Shown piece by piece: positions 1-6,421 of a stretch of DNA of 6,633 nt. Position 1 is the first letter of the stretch. Each line of letters opens with the position of its first letter. The stretch is from Acidimicrobiaceae bacterium (GTDB lineage Bacteria; Actinomycetota; Acidimicrobiia; Acidimicrobiales; RAAP-2): positions 1 through 6,633 of the forward strand of contig JAUTXB010000164.1 in the NCBI GenBank assembly GCA_030838245.1, written 5' to 3'. The notes under the pieces are model-generated. The model saw only the letters and a program-made list of their open reading frames with translations. It did no database searches and was not told where the DNA came from. A program made the translations under genes and the position numbers.

Positions 1-101
1 AGCCGCTGTTGCGCCTCAACGTGGAAGCGCCCACCGACGAGGAGTGCCAGCGCCACGTCGACGAGATCCTGGCCGACGTCTCTCGCATCACGGGCGCCTA
101 G
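1..101 (+). CDS. manB: Phosphomannomutase/phosphoglucomutase, C-terminal end (partial)
   Basis: Only the last 32 full codons are in the window, read from base 3 to the TAG at 99-101. They begin PLLRLNVEAPTDEE and end in an acidic/hydrophobic helix, DEILADVSRITGA. The (E)P-x-LRLNVEA signature is the phosphate-contacting C-terminal domain of the alpha-D-phosphohexomutase family, which interconverts hexose 6-phosphate and hexose 1-phosphate in the cytoplasm through a phosphoserine enzyme. The catalytic serine and metal-binding loops lie upstream of the window, so mannose versus glucose specificity cannot be read here. The phosphomannomutase call leans on the sugar isomerase two genes downstream, which would supply mannose 6-phosphate. 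An 80-nt gap with a weak 5-bp hairpin (115-119 with 128-132) separates it from the next gene, so co-transcription is likely. Confidence 0.8.
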   Translation, partial: PLLRLNVEAPTDEECQRHVDEILADVSRITGA

Positions 102-181
102 GCCGTGTCCACCGGAGCGAGGCCGGCCGCTCGGCGCCACAGAGCCGGGCAGCACGCAACCAACCAAGGAGAACCGTGACC

Positions 182-427
182 ATGTCGCTCGACCCACTCT
201 TGCTCGGCGTGCTGGCCTGTCCCGAGGACAAAGGCCCACTGCTCTACTTTGCCGACGAGGACCGCTTGTACAACTCCCGCTTGCACCGGAGCTACGAGGT
301 TCGTGACGGCATTCCCGTCATGCTCATCGACGAGGCCACCGCGGTGTCCGACGAGGAGCACGCCCGCCTCATGGCCAAAGCCGACGCCGGAGGGGCGACC
401 GCTACACAGGAGAAAGCCGGCGGGTGA
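182..427 (+). CDS. Trm112-like small protein lacking the zinc cysteines
   Basis: This 81-residue cytoplasmic protein matches the Trm112/YcaR (UPF0434) family. The N-terminal LACPEDKGPL (residues 11-20) corresponds to the family's L-x-CP-x-C-KG-x-L zinc loop, and GIPVMLIDEA (43-52) is the conserved second motif. Family members in eukaryotes and archaea are zinc-binding activator subunits of methyltransferases; the bacterial role is poorly known. Here Cys13 is the only cysteine in the protein and the second ligand position is Asp16, so a four-cysteine zinc site is impossible. The ATG at 182 is chosen because AAGGAG (166-171) sits 10 nt upstream and the family homology starts there. The last ~20 residues are low-complexity Ala/Gly. 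Its stop overlaps the next start by 4 nt (GTGA), which implies translational coupling with the sugar isomerase. A function in sugar metabolism is only inferred from position. Confidence 0.85.
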   Translation: MSLDPLLLGVLACPEDKGPLLYFADEDRLYNSRLHRSYEVRDGIPVMLIDEATAVSDEEHARLMAKADAGGATATQEKAGG

Positions 428-1500
428 ACGGTCCGGCCGGCGTGGCGGCTGACGGCGAGAGCTCCAGCCCGCTTCCCGTCGACACCCTCGACATGTGGGG
501 GGCCACGGCCGGACTTCCCGAACAGGTGGCCGACGCCGTCGCCGGCGCCCGGGGCCTGGGCGGGCTTCCCGGTCGCGACCGGGTCGAGAACGTCGTGGTC
601 CTGGGCATGGGTGGGAGCGGCATCGCCGGCGACGTGCTGGCCGCCGCGGCCGCACCCTTCATGGCCGTACCGGTGTCGGTGGTCAAGGGCTATCAGCCAC
701 CCGACTTCGTGGGCGCCGGATCGCTGGTCTTCGCCTTGTCGTTCTCGGGCAATACCGAAGAGACGCTCGAGGCAGCCGGGCTGGCCTACGAGTCGGGGGC
801 AGCCCTGGTCGTCGTCTCGGGAGGGGGCGAGCTGGTTCGCCTGGCCGAGGAGTGGCGGGTCCCCGTCGTCCCGGTGCCGACCGGCATCCCCCAGCCCCGC
901 GCCGCCCTCGGTGCCATGTCCGTTCCCCCGCTCGTCGTGTTGGAGGAGATCGGGCTGTTCCCGGGGGCGGGACACTGGGTGGCCCAGGCCGTCGACCAAC
1001 TGAAGCGGCGACGTGACGAGCTGGTGCGGCCGAAGAGCGTGGCCGAGGACCTGGCTCGCCGGATCGGGCGGACCATGCCGCTGGTGCACAGCTCCGAGGC
1101 GCTCGGGGCCGCTGCCGCACTGCGGTGGAAGACCCAGATAAACGAGAACGCCAAATCGCCAGCCTTTTTCGCCGTCTACCCGGAGCTGTGCCACAACGAA
1201 GTGGCCGGCTGGGGCCAGCAGGGCGATGTGACCCGCCAGGTCATCACCTTGGTCAACCTTCGCCACGACGCCGAACATCCCCAGGTGACCCGGCGATTTG
1301 CGCTGGTGGCCGACGTCCTGCGGGAGGTGATGGCCGACCTCATCGAAGTCCGGGCGGCGGGGGAGGGGGATCTGGCCCAGCTCTTCGACCTGGCTCTGGT
1401 CGGGGACTTCGTGTCGTTGCACCTGGCGTCCCGCGAGGAGATCGATCCCGGCCCGATCCCGGTCCTCGACGAGATCAAGCGGCGGTTGCGAGAGACGTGA
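424..1500 (+). CDS. SIS-domain bifunctional phosphoglucose/phosphomannose isomerase
   Basis: The 358-residue product fits the archaeal/actinobacterial two-SIS-domain isomerase family, which interconverts fructose 6-phosphate with glucose 6-phosphate and mannose 6-phosphate. The first SIS domain carries VVLGMGGSGIAGD (58-70) and the sugar-phosphate loop LSFSGNTEET (105-114), followed by PRAALG (158-163). The second holds KTQINENAKSPAF (236-248) and PELCHNEVAGW (253-263). By family knowledge Glu241 and His257 are the likely ring-opening and proton-transfer residues, and Lys352 near the C-terminus is the likely third catalytic residue. All are present, so the enzyme looks intact. GTG at 424 is preferred because AGGAGA (408-413) is 10 nt upstream and the start overlaps the upstream stop. 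With the preceding phosphohexomutase it could make mannose 1-phosphate for GDP-mannose and mannosylated glycans. Relative PGI and PMI activity cannot be told from sequence. Confidence 0.9.
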   Translation: MNGPAGVAADGESSSPLPVDTLDMWGATAGLPEQVADAVAGARGLGGLPGRDRVENVVVLGMGGSGIAGDVLAAAAAPFMAVPVSVVKGYQPPDFVGAGSLVFALSFSGNTEETLEAAGLAYESGAALVVVSGGGELVRLAEEWRVPVVPVPTGIPQPRAALGAMSVPPLVVLEEIGLFPGAGHWVAQAVDQLKRRRDELVRPKSVAEDLARRIGRTMPLVHSSEALGAAAALRWKTQINENAKSPAFFAVYPELCHNEVAGWGQQGDVTRQVITLVNLRHDAEHPQVTRRFALVADVLREVMADLIEVRAAGEGDLAQLFDLALVGDFVSLHLASREEIDPGPIPVLDEIKRRLRET

Positions 1501-1518
1501 GCCCGGGTTCCTCCGGGC
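1501..1518 (+). terminator. GC hairpin directly after the isomerase gene
   Basis: GCCCGG (1501-1506) pairs perfectly with CCGGGC (1513-1518) across a 6-nt loop, beginning the base after the TGA. There is no T-run downstream, so it is not a canonical intrinsic terminator. It could be a 3' end stabiliser or a U-less terminator of the kind proposed in actinobacteria. Bases 1504-1513 can alternatively pair with 1609-1618. Confidence 0.3.
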
Positions 1519-1535
1519 GCCGAGAGCCGGGACCC

Positions 1536-1579
1536 GTTGCCACAGTGCCTGGCGGGACGGCGTCTCTGTTGCCACTGTG
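1536..1579. repeat. Imperfect 12-bp repeat, both direct and inverted
   Basis: GTTGCCACAGTG (1536-1547) recurs as GTTGCCACTGTG (1568-1579), 11 of 12 bases identical and 32 nt apart start to start. The last seven bases, CACAGTG and CACTGTG, are also exact reverse complements, so the pair can form a 7-bp stem. It lies about 70-120 nt upstream of the structured RNA, where an operator or a 3' UTR stem would be plausible. Chance similarity in a GC-rich spacer is not excluded. Confidence 0.35.
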
Positions 1580-1643
1580 TGTCGGGGGAGTGGCGAGCTG
1601 GTGAACTCGGGGAACCCGCCCGTCATCTCGTTCAGCGGAGGCG

Positions 1644-1649
1644 TAAGCT
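1644..1649 (+). promoter_or_regulatory. Candidate -10 box for the structured RNA
   Basis: TAAGCT fits the actinobacterial TANNNT -10 pattern and would place transcription start near 1655-1657, just where the closing helix of the RNA begins. No convincing -35 hexamer is seen around 1621. GGAACC at 1611 with CGTT at 1629 resembles an ECF-sigma pair but the spacing is too short. Confidence 0.3.
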
Positions 1650-1651
1650 CC

Positions 1652-1941
1652 ACGCGTGAGCTACGTGCGGGTCTGTGGTTGCAAGTCGAAGCCAGTCGCA
1701 GGCAAAACGACCCACGTAAGGCAACTCATGGTTGCCGAGCATGGTGCGGCTTAGGAGTAAGACCTGCCCGCGGCGTTCCCGACTCTCGGGGACGAGCGGA
1801 GATGGGGTGACGCGTGCCGTACACGGTGCCGCCGGGTTGTCGACCGCAGCGCGGTCAGGGAGCCACCGGTGCCGGGCCGCCATTCCCACTGCAGGCGAGT
1901 GTGGGGTCAAAGACCAGGTCAGCCGCACGTAGCCCACACGT
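1652..1941 (+). ncRNA. Structured non-coding RNA upstream of hpf, candidate raiA-motif RNA
   Basis: GCTACGTGCGG (1660-1670) is the exact reverse complement of CCGCACGTAGC (1923-1933). The pairing continues outward with GTG/CAC (1656-1658 with 1935-1937) and ACG/CGT (1652-1654 with 1939-1941), each after one mismatch: 17 of 19 pairs closing a 290-nt domain. Inside are local helices: 1675-1678 with 1712-1715; 1695-1698 with 1708-1711; 1720-1725 with 1731-1736; CGTTCCCGA (1774-1782) with TCGGGGACG (1786-1794) stacked on CCGC/GCGG (1768-1771 with 1796-1799); 1842-1847 with 1851-1856; CACT/AGTG (1887-1890 with 1898-1901); and GGTC/GACC (1905-1908 with 1912-1915). A U-G pair at 1777/1791 would be an A-C mismatch on the other strand, supporting + strand transcription. 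The raiA motif is a known conserved RNA found upstream of raiA/hpf genes in Actinobacteria and Firmicutes. That identity is inferred from position and size class, not from a model match. It could instead be a long hpf leader or another RNA. Confidence 0.65.
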
Positions 1942-1958
1942 CCCATCCACGTCATGAC

Positions 1959-1977
1959 CGATCGGGAGGACCGGCCG
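1959..1977 (+). other. Hairpin between the structured RNA and the hpf ribosome site
   Basis: CGATCGG (1959-1965) can pair with CCGGCCG (1971-1977) with one mismatch and one G-U, across a 5-nt loop. It could mark the 3' end of the upstream RNA or insulate hpf, but it has no T-run and the stem is imperfect. Confidence 0.25.
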
Positions 1978-2013
1978 ACCCAGCATTTCGAACCACGCAG
2001 CAGTTCCCAACAC

Positions 2014-2019
2014 AGGAGG
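2014..2019 (+). promoter_or_regulatory. Strong Shine-Dalgarno that fixes the hpf start
   Basis: AGGAGG ends 8 nt before the GTG at 2028. It is the best ribosome binding site in the window and rules against the longer in-frame starts (for example 1869), which would run back into the structured RNA. Confidence 0.85.
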
Positions 2020-2027
2020 GCGAGCAA

Positions 2028-2393
2028 GTGGACGTTGTCATCGCGAATGGCCGCAGGATCGTGCCTGATGCATTACGGGCACTCGTCGAGGAGAAGGTAG
2101 GCCGGCTGGGCCGGTACTGCCCGGGTCTCGAGCGGGCCGAGGTGCGTTTCAGCGAGGAGCACAATCGCCGAATCGTGGACAGCGAGATCTGCGAGGTCAT
2201 CATGACCGGCCACGGACGAGTCGTCCGAGCCCGAGCGGCTGCCCCCGAGGCCCTGGCTGCCGTGGACCGGGTGGCGGTCAAGCTGGAGCACCAGCTCGAG
2301 AAGACCAAGGGGAGGCTGATCAACTCCCATCAGGGTCGGACCTCGGGTGCCGCGGCCCGAGCCATGCAGCGACCCAAGGTGCGCACCGCATAG
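2028..2393 (+). CDS. hpf: Short ribosome hibernation promoting factor (S30AE domain)
   Basis: The 121-residue protein, read from GTG at 2028, matches the HPF/RaiA (S30AE, YfiA) fold. It has a first strand MDVVIANGRRIV, an amphipathic helix (13-30), strands around 36-70, and the characteristic second helix with KLEHQLEKTKGRL (85-97). This family binds the 30S subunit across the A and P sites and the mRNA channel, silencing ribosomes in stress or stationary phase. Only this N-terminal domain is present: after residue 97 comes a short basic Arg/Lys tail and the stop, and just 65 nt separate it from secA. The C-terminal domain that lets the long form dimerise ribosomes is therefore absent, unlike the longer HPF usually seen next to actinobacterial secA. 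It probably makes inactive 70S particles. The structured RNA upstream may share its regulation. Confidence 0.92.
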   Translation: MDVVIANGRRIVPDALRALVEEKVGRLGRYCPGLERAEVRFSEEHNRRIVDSEICEVIMTGHGRVVRARAAAPEALAAVDRVAVKLEHQLEKTKGRLINSHQGRTSGAAARAMQRPKVRTA

Positions 2394-2410
2394 CCGCACC
2401 GGGTGAACAG

Positions 2411-2436
2411 GCCCTCCGAGACCGCCGGGGAGGGGC
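2411..2436 (+). other. Hairpin between hpf and secA
   Basis: CCCTCC (2412-2417) pairs with GGAGGG (2429-2434) across an 11-nt loop, and 2411 can pair with 2436 if 2435 is bulged. No T-run follows. It may weaken read-through from hpf into secA, and it covers the place where a -35 element of the secA promoter would lie. Confidence 0.35.
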
Positions 2437-2443
2437 TGATCGG

Positions 2444-2449
2444 TAGAAT
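2444..2449 (+). promoter_or_regulatory. Probable secA -10 box, suggesting a leaderless mRNA
   Basis: TAGAAT matches the TANNNT -10 consensus, and the usual 6-7 nt spacing puts the start of transcription at about 2455-2457, only 2-4 nt before the secA ATG (2459). No clear -35 sequence is visible. AGGTGG (2450-2455) resembles a Shine-Dalgarno but is only 3 nt from the ATG, too close to work well. Confidence 0.5.
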
Positions 2450-2458
2450 AGGTGGCCT

Positions 2459-5230
2459 ATGAGTGTCTTCACCAAGGTTCTCCGCGCGGGCGAAGGGAAG
2501 AAGGTCCGTCGGCTGGCCGAGCTGGTCCCCCTCGTCAACGACCTGGAGCCGGAGATGGAGGCGCGCTCGGACGCCGAGCTGCGAGCGGCCACCGACGTGT
2601 TTCGCCAGCGCTATGCCGATGGCGAGACCCTGGAGGACATGTTGGTCGAGGCCTTCGCCGTGGTCCGTGAGGGCGCGTGGCGGGTCTTGGGCCAGCGGCA
2701 CTTCGATGCCCAGCTGATGGGGGGCATGGCCCTTCACTTCGGGTGGATCGCCGAGATGAAGACGGGCGAGGGGAAGACGTTGGTGTCCACCCTTCCCGTG
2801 TACCTGAACGCTCTGGCCGGCAACGGTGTCCACTTGGTCACCGTCAACGACTACCTGGCCACGCGGGACGCGGCGTGGATGGGTCGCCTGCACAACTTCC
2901 TCGGCCTCACCGTGGGCCGGGTCGGGCCCGACGTCGACGACCCGGCGGCCAAGCGCTTGGCCTACGGGTCGGACGTGACTTACGGGACCAACACCGAGTT
3001 CGGGTTCGACTACCTGCGCGACAACATGGCCCGTTCCAAGGACGCCATGGTCCAGCGCGGGCACCACTACGCCATCGTCGACGAGGTGGACTCGATTCTC
3101 ATCGACGAGGCCAGGACCCCCCTGATCATCTCGGGGCCGGCGGCCGAGTCGGCCAAGCTCTACTACCAGTTCGCCGGGATCGTTCGAACGCTGCGGGCCG
3201 AAGACGACTACGAGGTCGACGAGGAGAAGAAGATCGTCGTCCCCACCGAGTCAGGCATCGAGAAGGTGGAGCGCCAGCTCGGGGTCAGCAACCTCTACGA
3301 CGCCGTGGCTGTCAACCACGTCCACCACCTCACCCAGGCCCTCCTGGCCAAGGAGCTCTACCGCCGGGACAAGGACTACTTGATCGACCAGGGCGAGGTG
3401 AAGATCGTCGACGAGTTCACCGGTCGCACCCTGGACGGCCGCCGGTGGTCGGACGGCCTGCACCAGGCGGTCGAAGCCAAGGAGCGGGTGCGCATCAAAG
3501 AGGAGAACCACACCTGGGCCACCGTGACCCTCCAGAACTACTTCCTCCTCTACGAGAAGTTGGCCGGCATGACCGGCACGGCCGAGACCGAGGCGTCGGA
3601 GTTCGCCAACACCTATTCGCTGCCGGTAGTGCCGATCCCCACGAACAAGCCGCTCATCCGGGCCGACGCCTCCGACCTCATCTACAAGTCCGAGGAGGCC
3701 AAGTTCGCCGCGGTGGTCGACGACATCGCCGAGCGACACGCCACCGGCCAGCCCGTCCTGGTGGGCACGGCATCGGTGTCCAAGTCCGAGCAGTTGTCCC
3801 GCCTGCTCGAGAAGAAGGGGATTCCCCACGAGGTGCTGAACGCCAAGCAGCACTTCCGGGAGGCCGAGATCGTGGCCCAGGCCGGCCGAGTCGGCGGGGT
3901 GACCGTAGCCACCAACATGGCCGGTCGAGGCGTCGACATCATTCTGGGCGGGAATCCCGAACTTTTGGCCCTCCACCAGGCGAGGGCCGAGGGACTGGAC
4001 ATCGAGTCCGACGAGGGGAAGGCGGCCCTGGCCGCCGCCCAGGCCCGGTTCGAGGAGTCGTGTGCCAAAGAGGGCGACGAGGTGCTGGCCGCCGGCGGGC
4101 TCTACGTCTTGGGCAGCGAGCGCCACGAGAGCCGCCGGATCGACAACCAGCTCCGGGGCCGCGCCGGCCGCCAGGGCGATCCGGGCGAGAGCCGCTTCTT
4201 CCTCTCCTTAGAGGACGACCTCATGCGCCTCTTCGCCACCAACGCCATGAGCTGGGTCATGAACCGGGCCCTCCCCGACGAGGTCCCCATCGAGGCCAAG
4301 ATGGTGACCAAGGCCATCGAGCGGGCCCAGAACACCGTCGAAGGTCGCAACGCCGAGACCCGCAAGGACGTCCTGAAGTACGACAAGGTCATGGACAAGC
4401 AGCGCAAGGTCATCTACCAGCGGCGGCTGCAGATCATCGAGGGCGAGGACCTTCGTGACGAAACCCTGGAGCTCGTCGAGTCGACCATGATCGCCCTGGT
4501 GGCCGAGGCGTGCCCCAGCGACTACGTCGAGGAGTGGGACCTGCCCCGCCTGATTACCGAGGTGACCCAGTACTTCCCGACCAAGTTCGTGGCCGAGGAC
4601 CTGGACGAGGCCACCACCACCGGACAGGTGACCGAGAGCCTGGTGACCGAGGCCCTCGAGCTGTACGCCGAGCGGGACGAGAGCCTGCCCGGGGGCGAGG
4701 AGACGGCCCGCCAGCTCGAGCGGGACGTCATGTTGCAGATCATCGACCAGCGGTGGCGCGACCACTTGGCCGACATGGACTACCTCCGAGAGGGCATCAA
4801 CCTCCGGGCCATGGGCAACCAGGACCCGCTGGTGGCCTGGGAGCGTGAGAGCTTTGCCATGTTCGAGAAGCTCATGGAGGGGATCACCGATGACTACCTG
4901 CGGTACATCTTCCACGTCCAGGTGCTCACCGAGCAGGCACCCGAGCCCGATCTGGGCCAGGCCAACTACCTCGCCGCCGACGACCCGGTCCAAGATGCCG
5001 GACCCATGGCTGCGGCCCTGGCCGGGCAAGTGGTGATGGAGGCCGAGATGGCGCTGTCCGCAGAGCCCGCATCCAACGGCCCCGGGACCAATGGCAGGCC
5101 CAGTCGTGCCCCCGATACGGCCGAGGTCCAGGCCCCCATCGTGAAGTCCGACCACGAAAAGGTGGGACGCAACCAGCCGTGCTGGTGCGGAAGCGGCAAG
5201 AAGTTCAAGCTTTGCCACGGCGCCACCTGA
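2459..5230 (+). CDS. secA: Preprotein translocase ATPase SecA
   Basis: This 923-residue protein is a full-length SecA, the cytoplasmic and membrane-associated motor that drives unfolded preproteins through SecYEG. The N-terminus (MSVFTKVLRAGEGKKVRRL) has the family's start. Nucleotide domain 1 has Walker A KTGEGKT (101-107) and the DEVD Walker B (208-211) within VDEVDSILIDEARTPLIISG. The preprotein-binding region holds FTGRT (320-324), and LAGMTGTAE precedes domain 2. Domain 2 has TNMAGRGVD (485-493) and NQLRGRAGRQGDPG (563-576). The helical scaffold and two-helix finger include WRDHL (766-770), with Met785 at the fingertip position. A variable linker (about 830-890) leads to the zinc motif C908-W-C910-x8-C919-H920, usually involved in SecB or lipid/ribosome contacts. 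Motifs are complete, so this is the housekeeping SecA (SecA1-type). Its TGA abuts prfB in the same frame. Confidence 0.98.
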   Translation: MSVFTKVLRAGEGKKVRRLAELVPLVNDLEPEMEARSDAELRAATDVFRQRYADGETLEDMLVEAFAVVREGAWRVLGQRHFDAQLMGGMALHFGWIAEMKTGEGKTLVSTLPVYLNALAGNGVHLVTVNDYLATRDAAWMGRLHNFLGLTVGRVGPDVDDPAAKRLAYGSDVTYGTNTEFGFDYLRDNMARSKDAMVQRGHHYAIVDEVDSILIDEARTPLIISGPAAESAKLYYQFAGIVRTLRAEDDYEVDEEKKIVVPTESGIEKVERQLGVSNLYDAVAVNHVHHLTQALLAKELYRRDKDYLIDQGEVKIVDEFTGRTLDGRRWSDGLHQAVEAKERVRIKEENHTWATVTLQNYFLLYEKLAGMTGTAETEASEFANTYSLPVVPIPTNKPLIRADASDLIYKSEEAKFAAVVDDIAERHATGQPVLVGTASVSKSEQLSRLLEKKGIPHEVLNAKQHFREAEIVAQAGRVGGVTVATNMAGRGVDIILGGNPELLALHQARAEGLDIESDEGKAALAAAQARFEESCAKEGDEVLAAGGLYVLGSERHESRRIDNQLRGRAGRQGDPGESRFFLSLEDDLMRLFATNAMSWVMNRALPDEVPIEAKMVTKAIERAQNTVEGRNAETRKDVLKYDKVMDKQRKVIYQRRLQIIEGEDLRDETLELVESTMIALVAEACPSDYVEEWDLPRLITEVTQYFPTKFVAEDLDEATTTGQVTESLVTEALELYAERDESLPGGEETARQLERDVMLQIIDQRWRDHLADMDYLREGINLRAMGNQDPLVAWERESFAMFEKLMEGITDDYLRYIFHVQVLTEQAPEPDLGQANYLAADDPVQDAGPMAAALAGQVVMEAEMALSAEPASNGPGTNGRPSRAPDTAEVQAPIVKSDHEKVGRNQPCWCGSGKKFKLCHGAT

Positions 5231-6388
5231 ATGCCGGCCGCTGGCAGCCCCCGTCCAGCGGGTGATACCGAGCGCGTCGACATCCCGGCGCGTCTGGCCG
5301 AGCTCACCGAGCGCCTGTCGGTGGCCGAGCACTATCTGGGCATCGAGCAACTGCGGGCCAGGCGCGCCGAGCTCGAGGCATCGGCGTCGCTTCCCGATCT
5401 CTGGGACGACCCTGACAACGCCCGTAGCGTGACCACCGAGCTGGGTCGGGTGTCAGAGGACCTCGAGCTGCTCGACGGCCTGTCGGAGATGCTGTCCGAC
5501 GCGGCCACGCTGTACGAGCTCTTGGAGGAAGAGGACGACCAGTCACAGCGTCCCGAGGTCGAAGCCGGGCTGGCCGACCTCGATCGACGGCTCGGCGCCT
5601 TGGAGCTCCGGTCGCTGTTCGCCGGGGACCATGACGAGCTCGACGCGGTGGCCGAGATCCACGCCGGAGCGGGTGGGACCGACGCCCAGGACTGGGCGGA
5701 GATGATGCTCCGCATGTACACGAGGTGGGCGGAGCGCCGGGGGTTCGAGATCGAAGTGGACGAGGCCACCCCGGGCCAGGAGGCCGGACTGCTGTCGGCC
5801 ACGTTCATCGTGAAGGGGCGCTACGCCTTCGGCCTGCTGGCCGCCGAGCGCGGCGTACACCGCCTGGTGCGCATCTCGCCCTTCGACGCCCAGCACCGAC
5901 GCCAGACCAGCTTCGCCTCCCTCGATGTCGTCCCTTTCTTGGAGGACGTGTCCGGCGAGGTCGACATCGACGAGAAGGACCTCCGCATCGACACCTACCG
6001 GTCGTCGGGTGCCGGCGGCCAGCACGTCAACAAGACGGACTCTGCCGTTCGGCTCACCCACCTGCCCACCGGGATCGTGGTGTCGTGCCAGAACCAACGG
6101 AGCCAGCACCAGAACAAAGCCAAAGCCATGCAGATCCTGGGGGCCAAGCTGGCCGAGCGACAGCGGGCCGAGCGGGATGCGGAGCTCGAAGCGCTGTCGG
6201 GCGATCGGGCCGATAACGCGTGGGGAAATCAGATCCGCTCCTACGTCATGGCGCCCTATCAGCTGGTGAAGGATCTCCGCACCAATGAGGAGACCGGAAA
6301 CGTCGAATCAGTCCTCGACGGGGACCTCGACGCTTTCATGGAAGCAGAGCTGCGCAGGCAGGCTGAGCTGCGACGAAAGGCAGACTGA
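5231..6388 (+). CDS. prfB: Peptide chain release factor 2
   Basis: The 385-residue protein is release factor 2, which reads UAA and UGA stop codons and triggers peptide release on the ribosome. It has an N-terminal coiled region rich in Leu, Glu and Arg (about 18-125), the family block [14 protein letters not shown] (144-157), the codon-recognition tripeptide SPF (216-218), and the GGQ catalytic loop (262-264) within [17 protein letters not shown]. Gln264 is the expected methylation target of PrmC, and Ser258 stands where E. coli K-12 has its unusual Thr246. The frame is open throughout: the programmed +1 frameshift used for autoregulation in many bacteria is absent. The ATG follows the secA TGA with no gap and no Shine-Dalgarno is visible, so translation probably depends on reinitiation after secA. 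No nearby in-frame ATG or GTG offers a better start; the first ~16 residues are poorly conserved. Confidence 0.96.
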   Translation: MPAAGSPRPAGDTERVDIPARLAELTERLSVAEHYLGIEQLRARRAELEASASLPDLWDDPDNARSVTTELGRVSEDLELLDGLSEMLSDAATLYELLEEEDDQSQRPEVEAGLADLDRRLGALELRSLFAGDHDELDAVAEIHAGAGGTDAQDWAEMMLRMYTRWAERRGFEIEVDEATPGQEAGLLSATFIVKGRYAFGLLAAERGVHRLVRISPFDAQHRRQTSFASLDVVPFLEDVSGEVDIDEKDLRIDTYRSSGAGGQHVNKTDSAVRLTHLPTGIVVSCQNQRSQHQNKAKAMQILGAKLAERQRAERDAELEALSGDRADNAWGNQIRSYVMAPYQLVKDLRTNEETGNVESVLDGDLDAFMEAELRRQAELRRKAD

Positions 6389-6397
6389 CCGGGGCTG

Positions 6398-6418
6398 CCC
6401 AAGTTCGGGACCCAAGTT
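6398..6418. repeat. CCCAAGTT direct repeat before the ftsE leader promoter
   Basis: CCCAAGTT occurs at 6398-6405 and again at 6411-6418, a 13-bp period, with GG partly conserved after each copy. It lies directly upstream of the TACACT -10-like box, in the region where a -35 element or an activator/repressor site is expected. No family of regulator is recognisable. Confidence 0.4.
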
Positions 6419-6421
6419 GGT

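Noticed and set aside
1504..1618. 10-bp long-range pairing of 1504-1513 with 1609-1618
   Set aside because: One G-U pair, no supporting inner structure, and it competes with the local hairpin at 1501-1518; expected by chance in a GC-rich spacer.
292..1653. 453-codon open frame on the minus strand
   Set aside because: It is the antisense shadow of the Trm112-like and isomerase genes, which have clear family motifs, ribosome sites and an overlapping start/stop. Its translation shows no recognisable domain.
1656..1754. Short + strand GTG frame beginning VSYVRVCGCKSKPV
   Set aside because: No Shine-Dalgarno, no known relative, and the start sits inside the closing helix of the structured RNA; a leader peptide cannot be fully excluded.
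1600..1950. tmRNA, RNase P RNA, SRP RNA, or a c-di-AMP/c-di-GMP/cobalamin riboswitch
   Set aside because: I looked for their hallmark segments (tRNA-like 3' end with GGTTCGA, GAGGAAAGTCC, the SRP GGAAG loop, riboswitch core blocks) and found none. GGGGAACCC and GGCAAAAC fragments are too short to count.
1632..2027. 131-codon minus-strand frame in the hpf upstream spacer
   Set aside because: No family features, irregular composition, no good ribosome site, and it coincides with the base-paired RNA region.
2430..2450. GGGGCTGAT similarity to a tmRNA 5' end
   Set aside because: Only a few bases match, and the downstream sequence is the secA coding region.
5231..5320. Programmed +1 frameshift in prfB
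   Set aside because: The reading frame is continuous from the ATG through the GGQ motif; there is no internal CTT-TGA-C slippery site.
4208..5350. 380-codon minus-strand open frame across secA and prfB
   Set aside because: It lies opposite the conserved SecA motifs and is a product of high GC on the opposite strand; the translation is low-complexity Gly/Leu/His.
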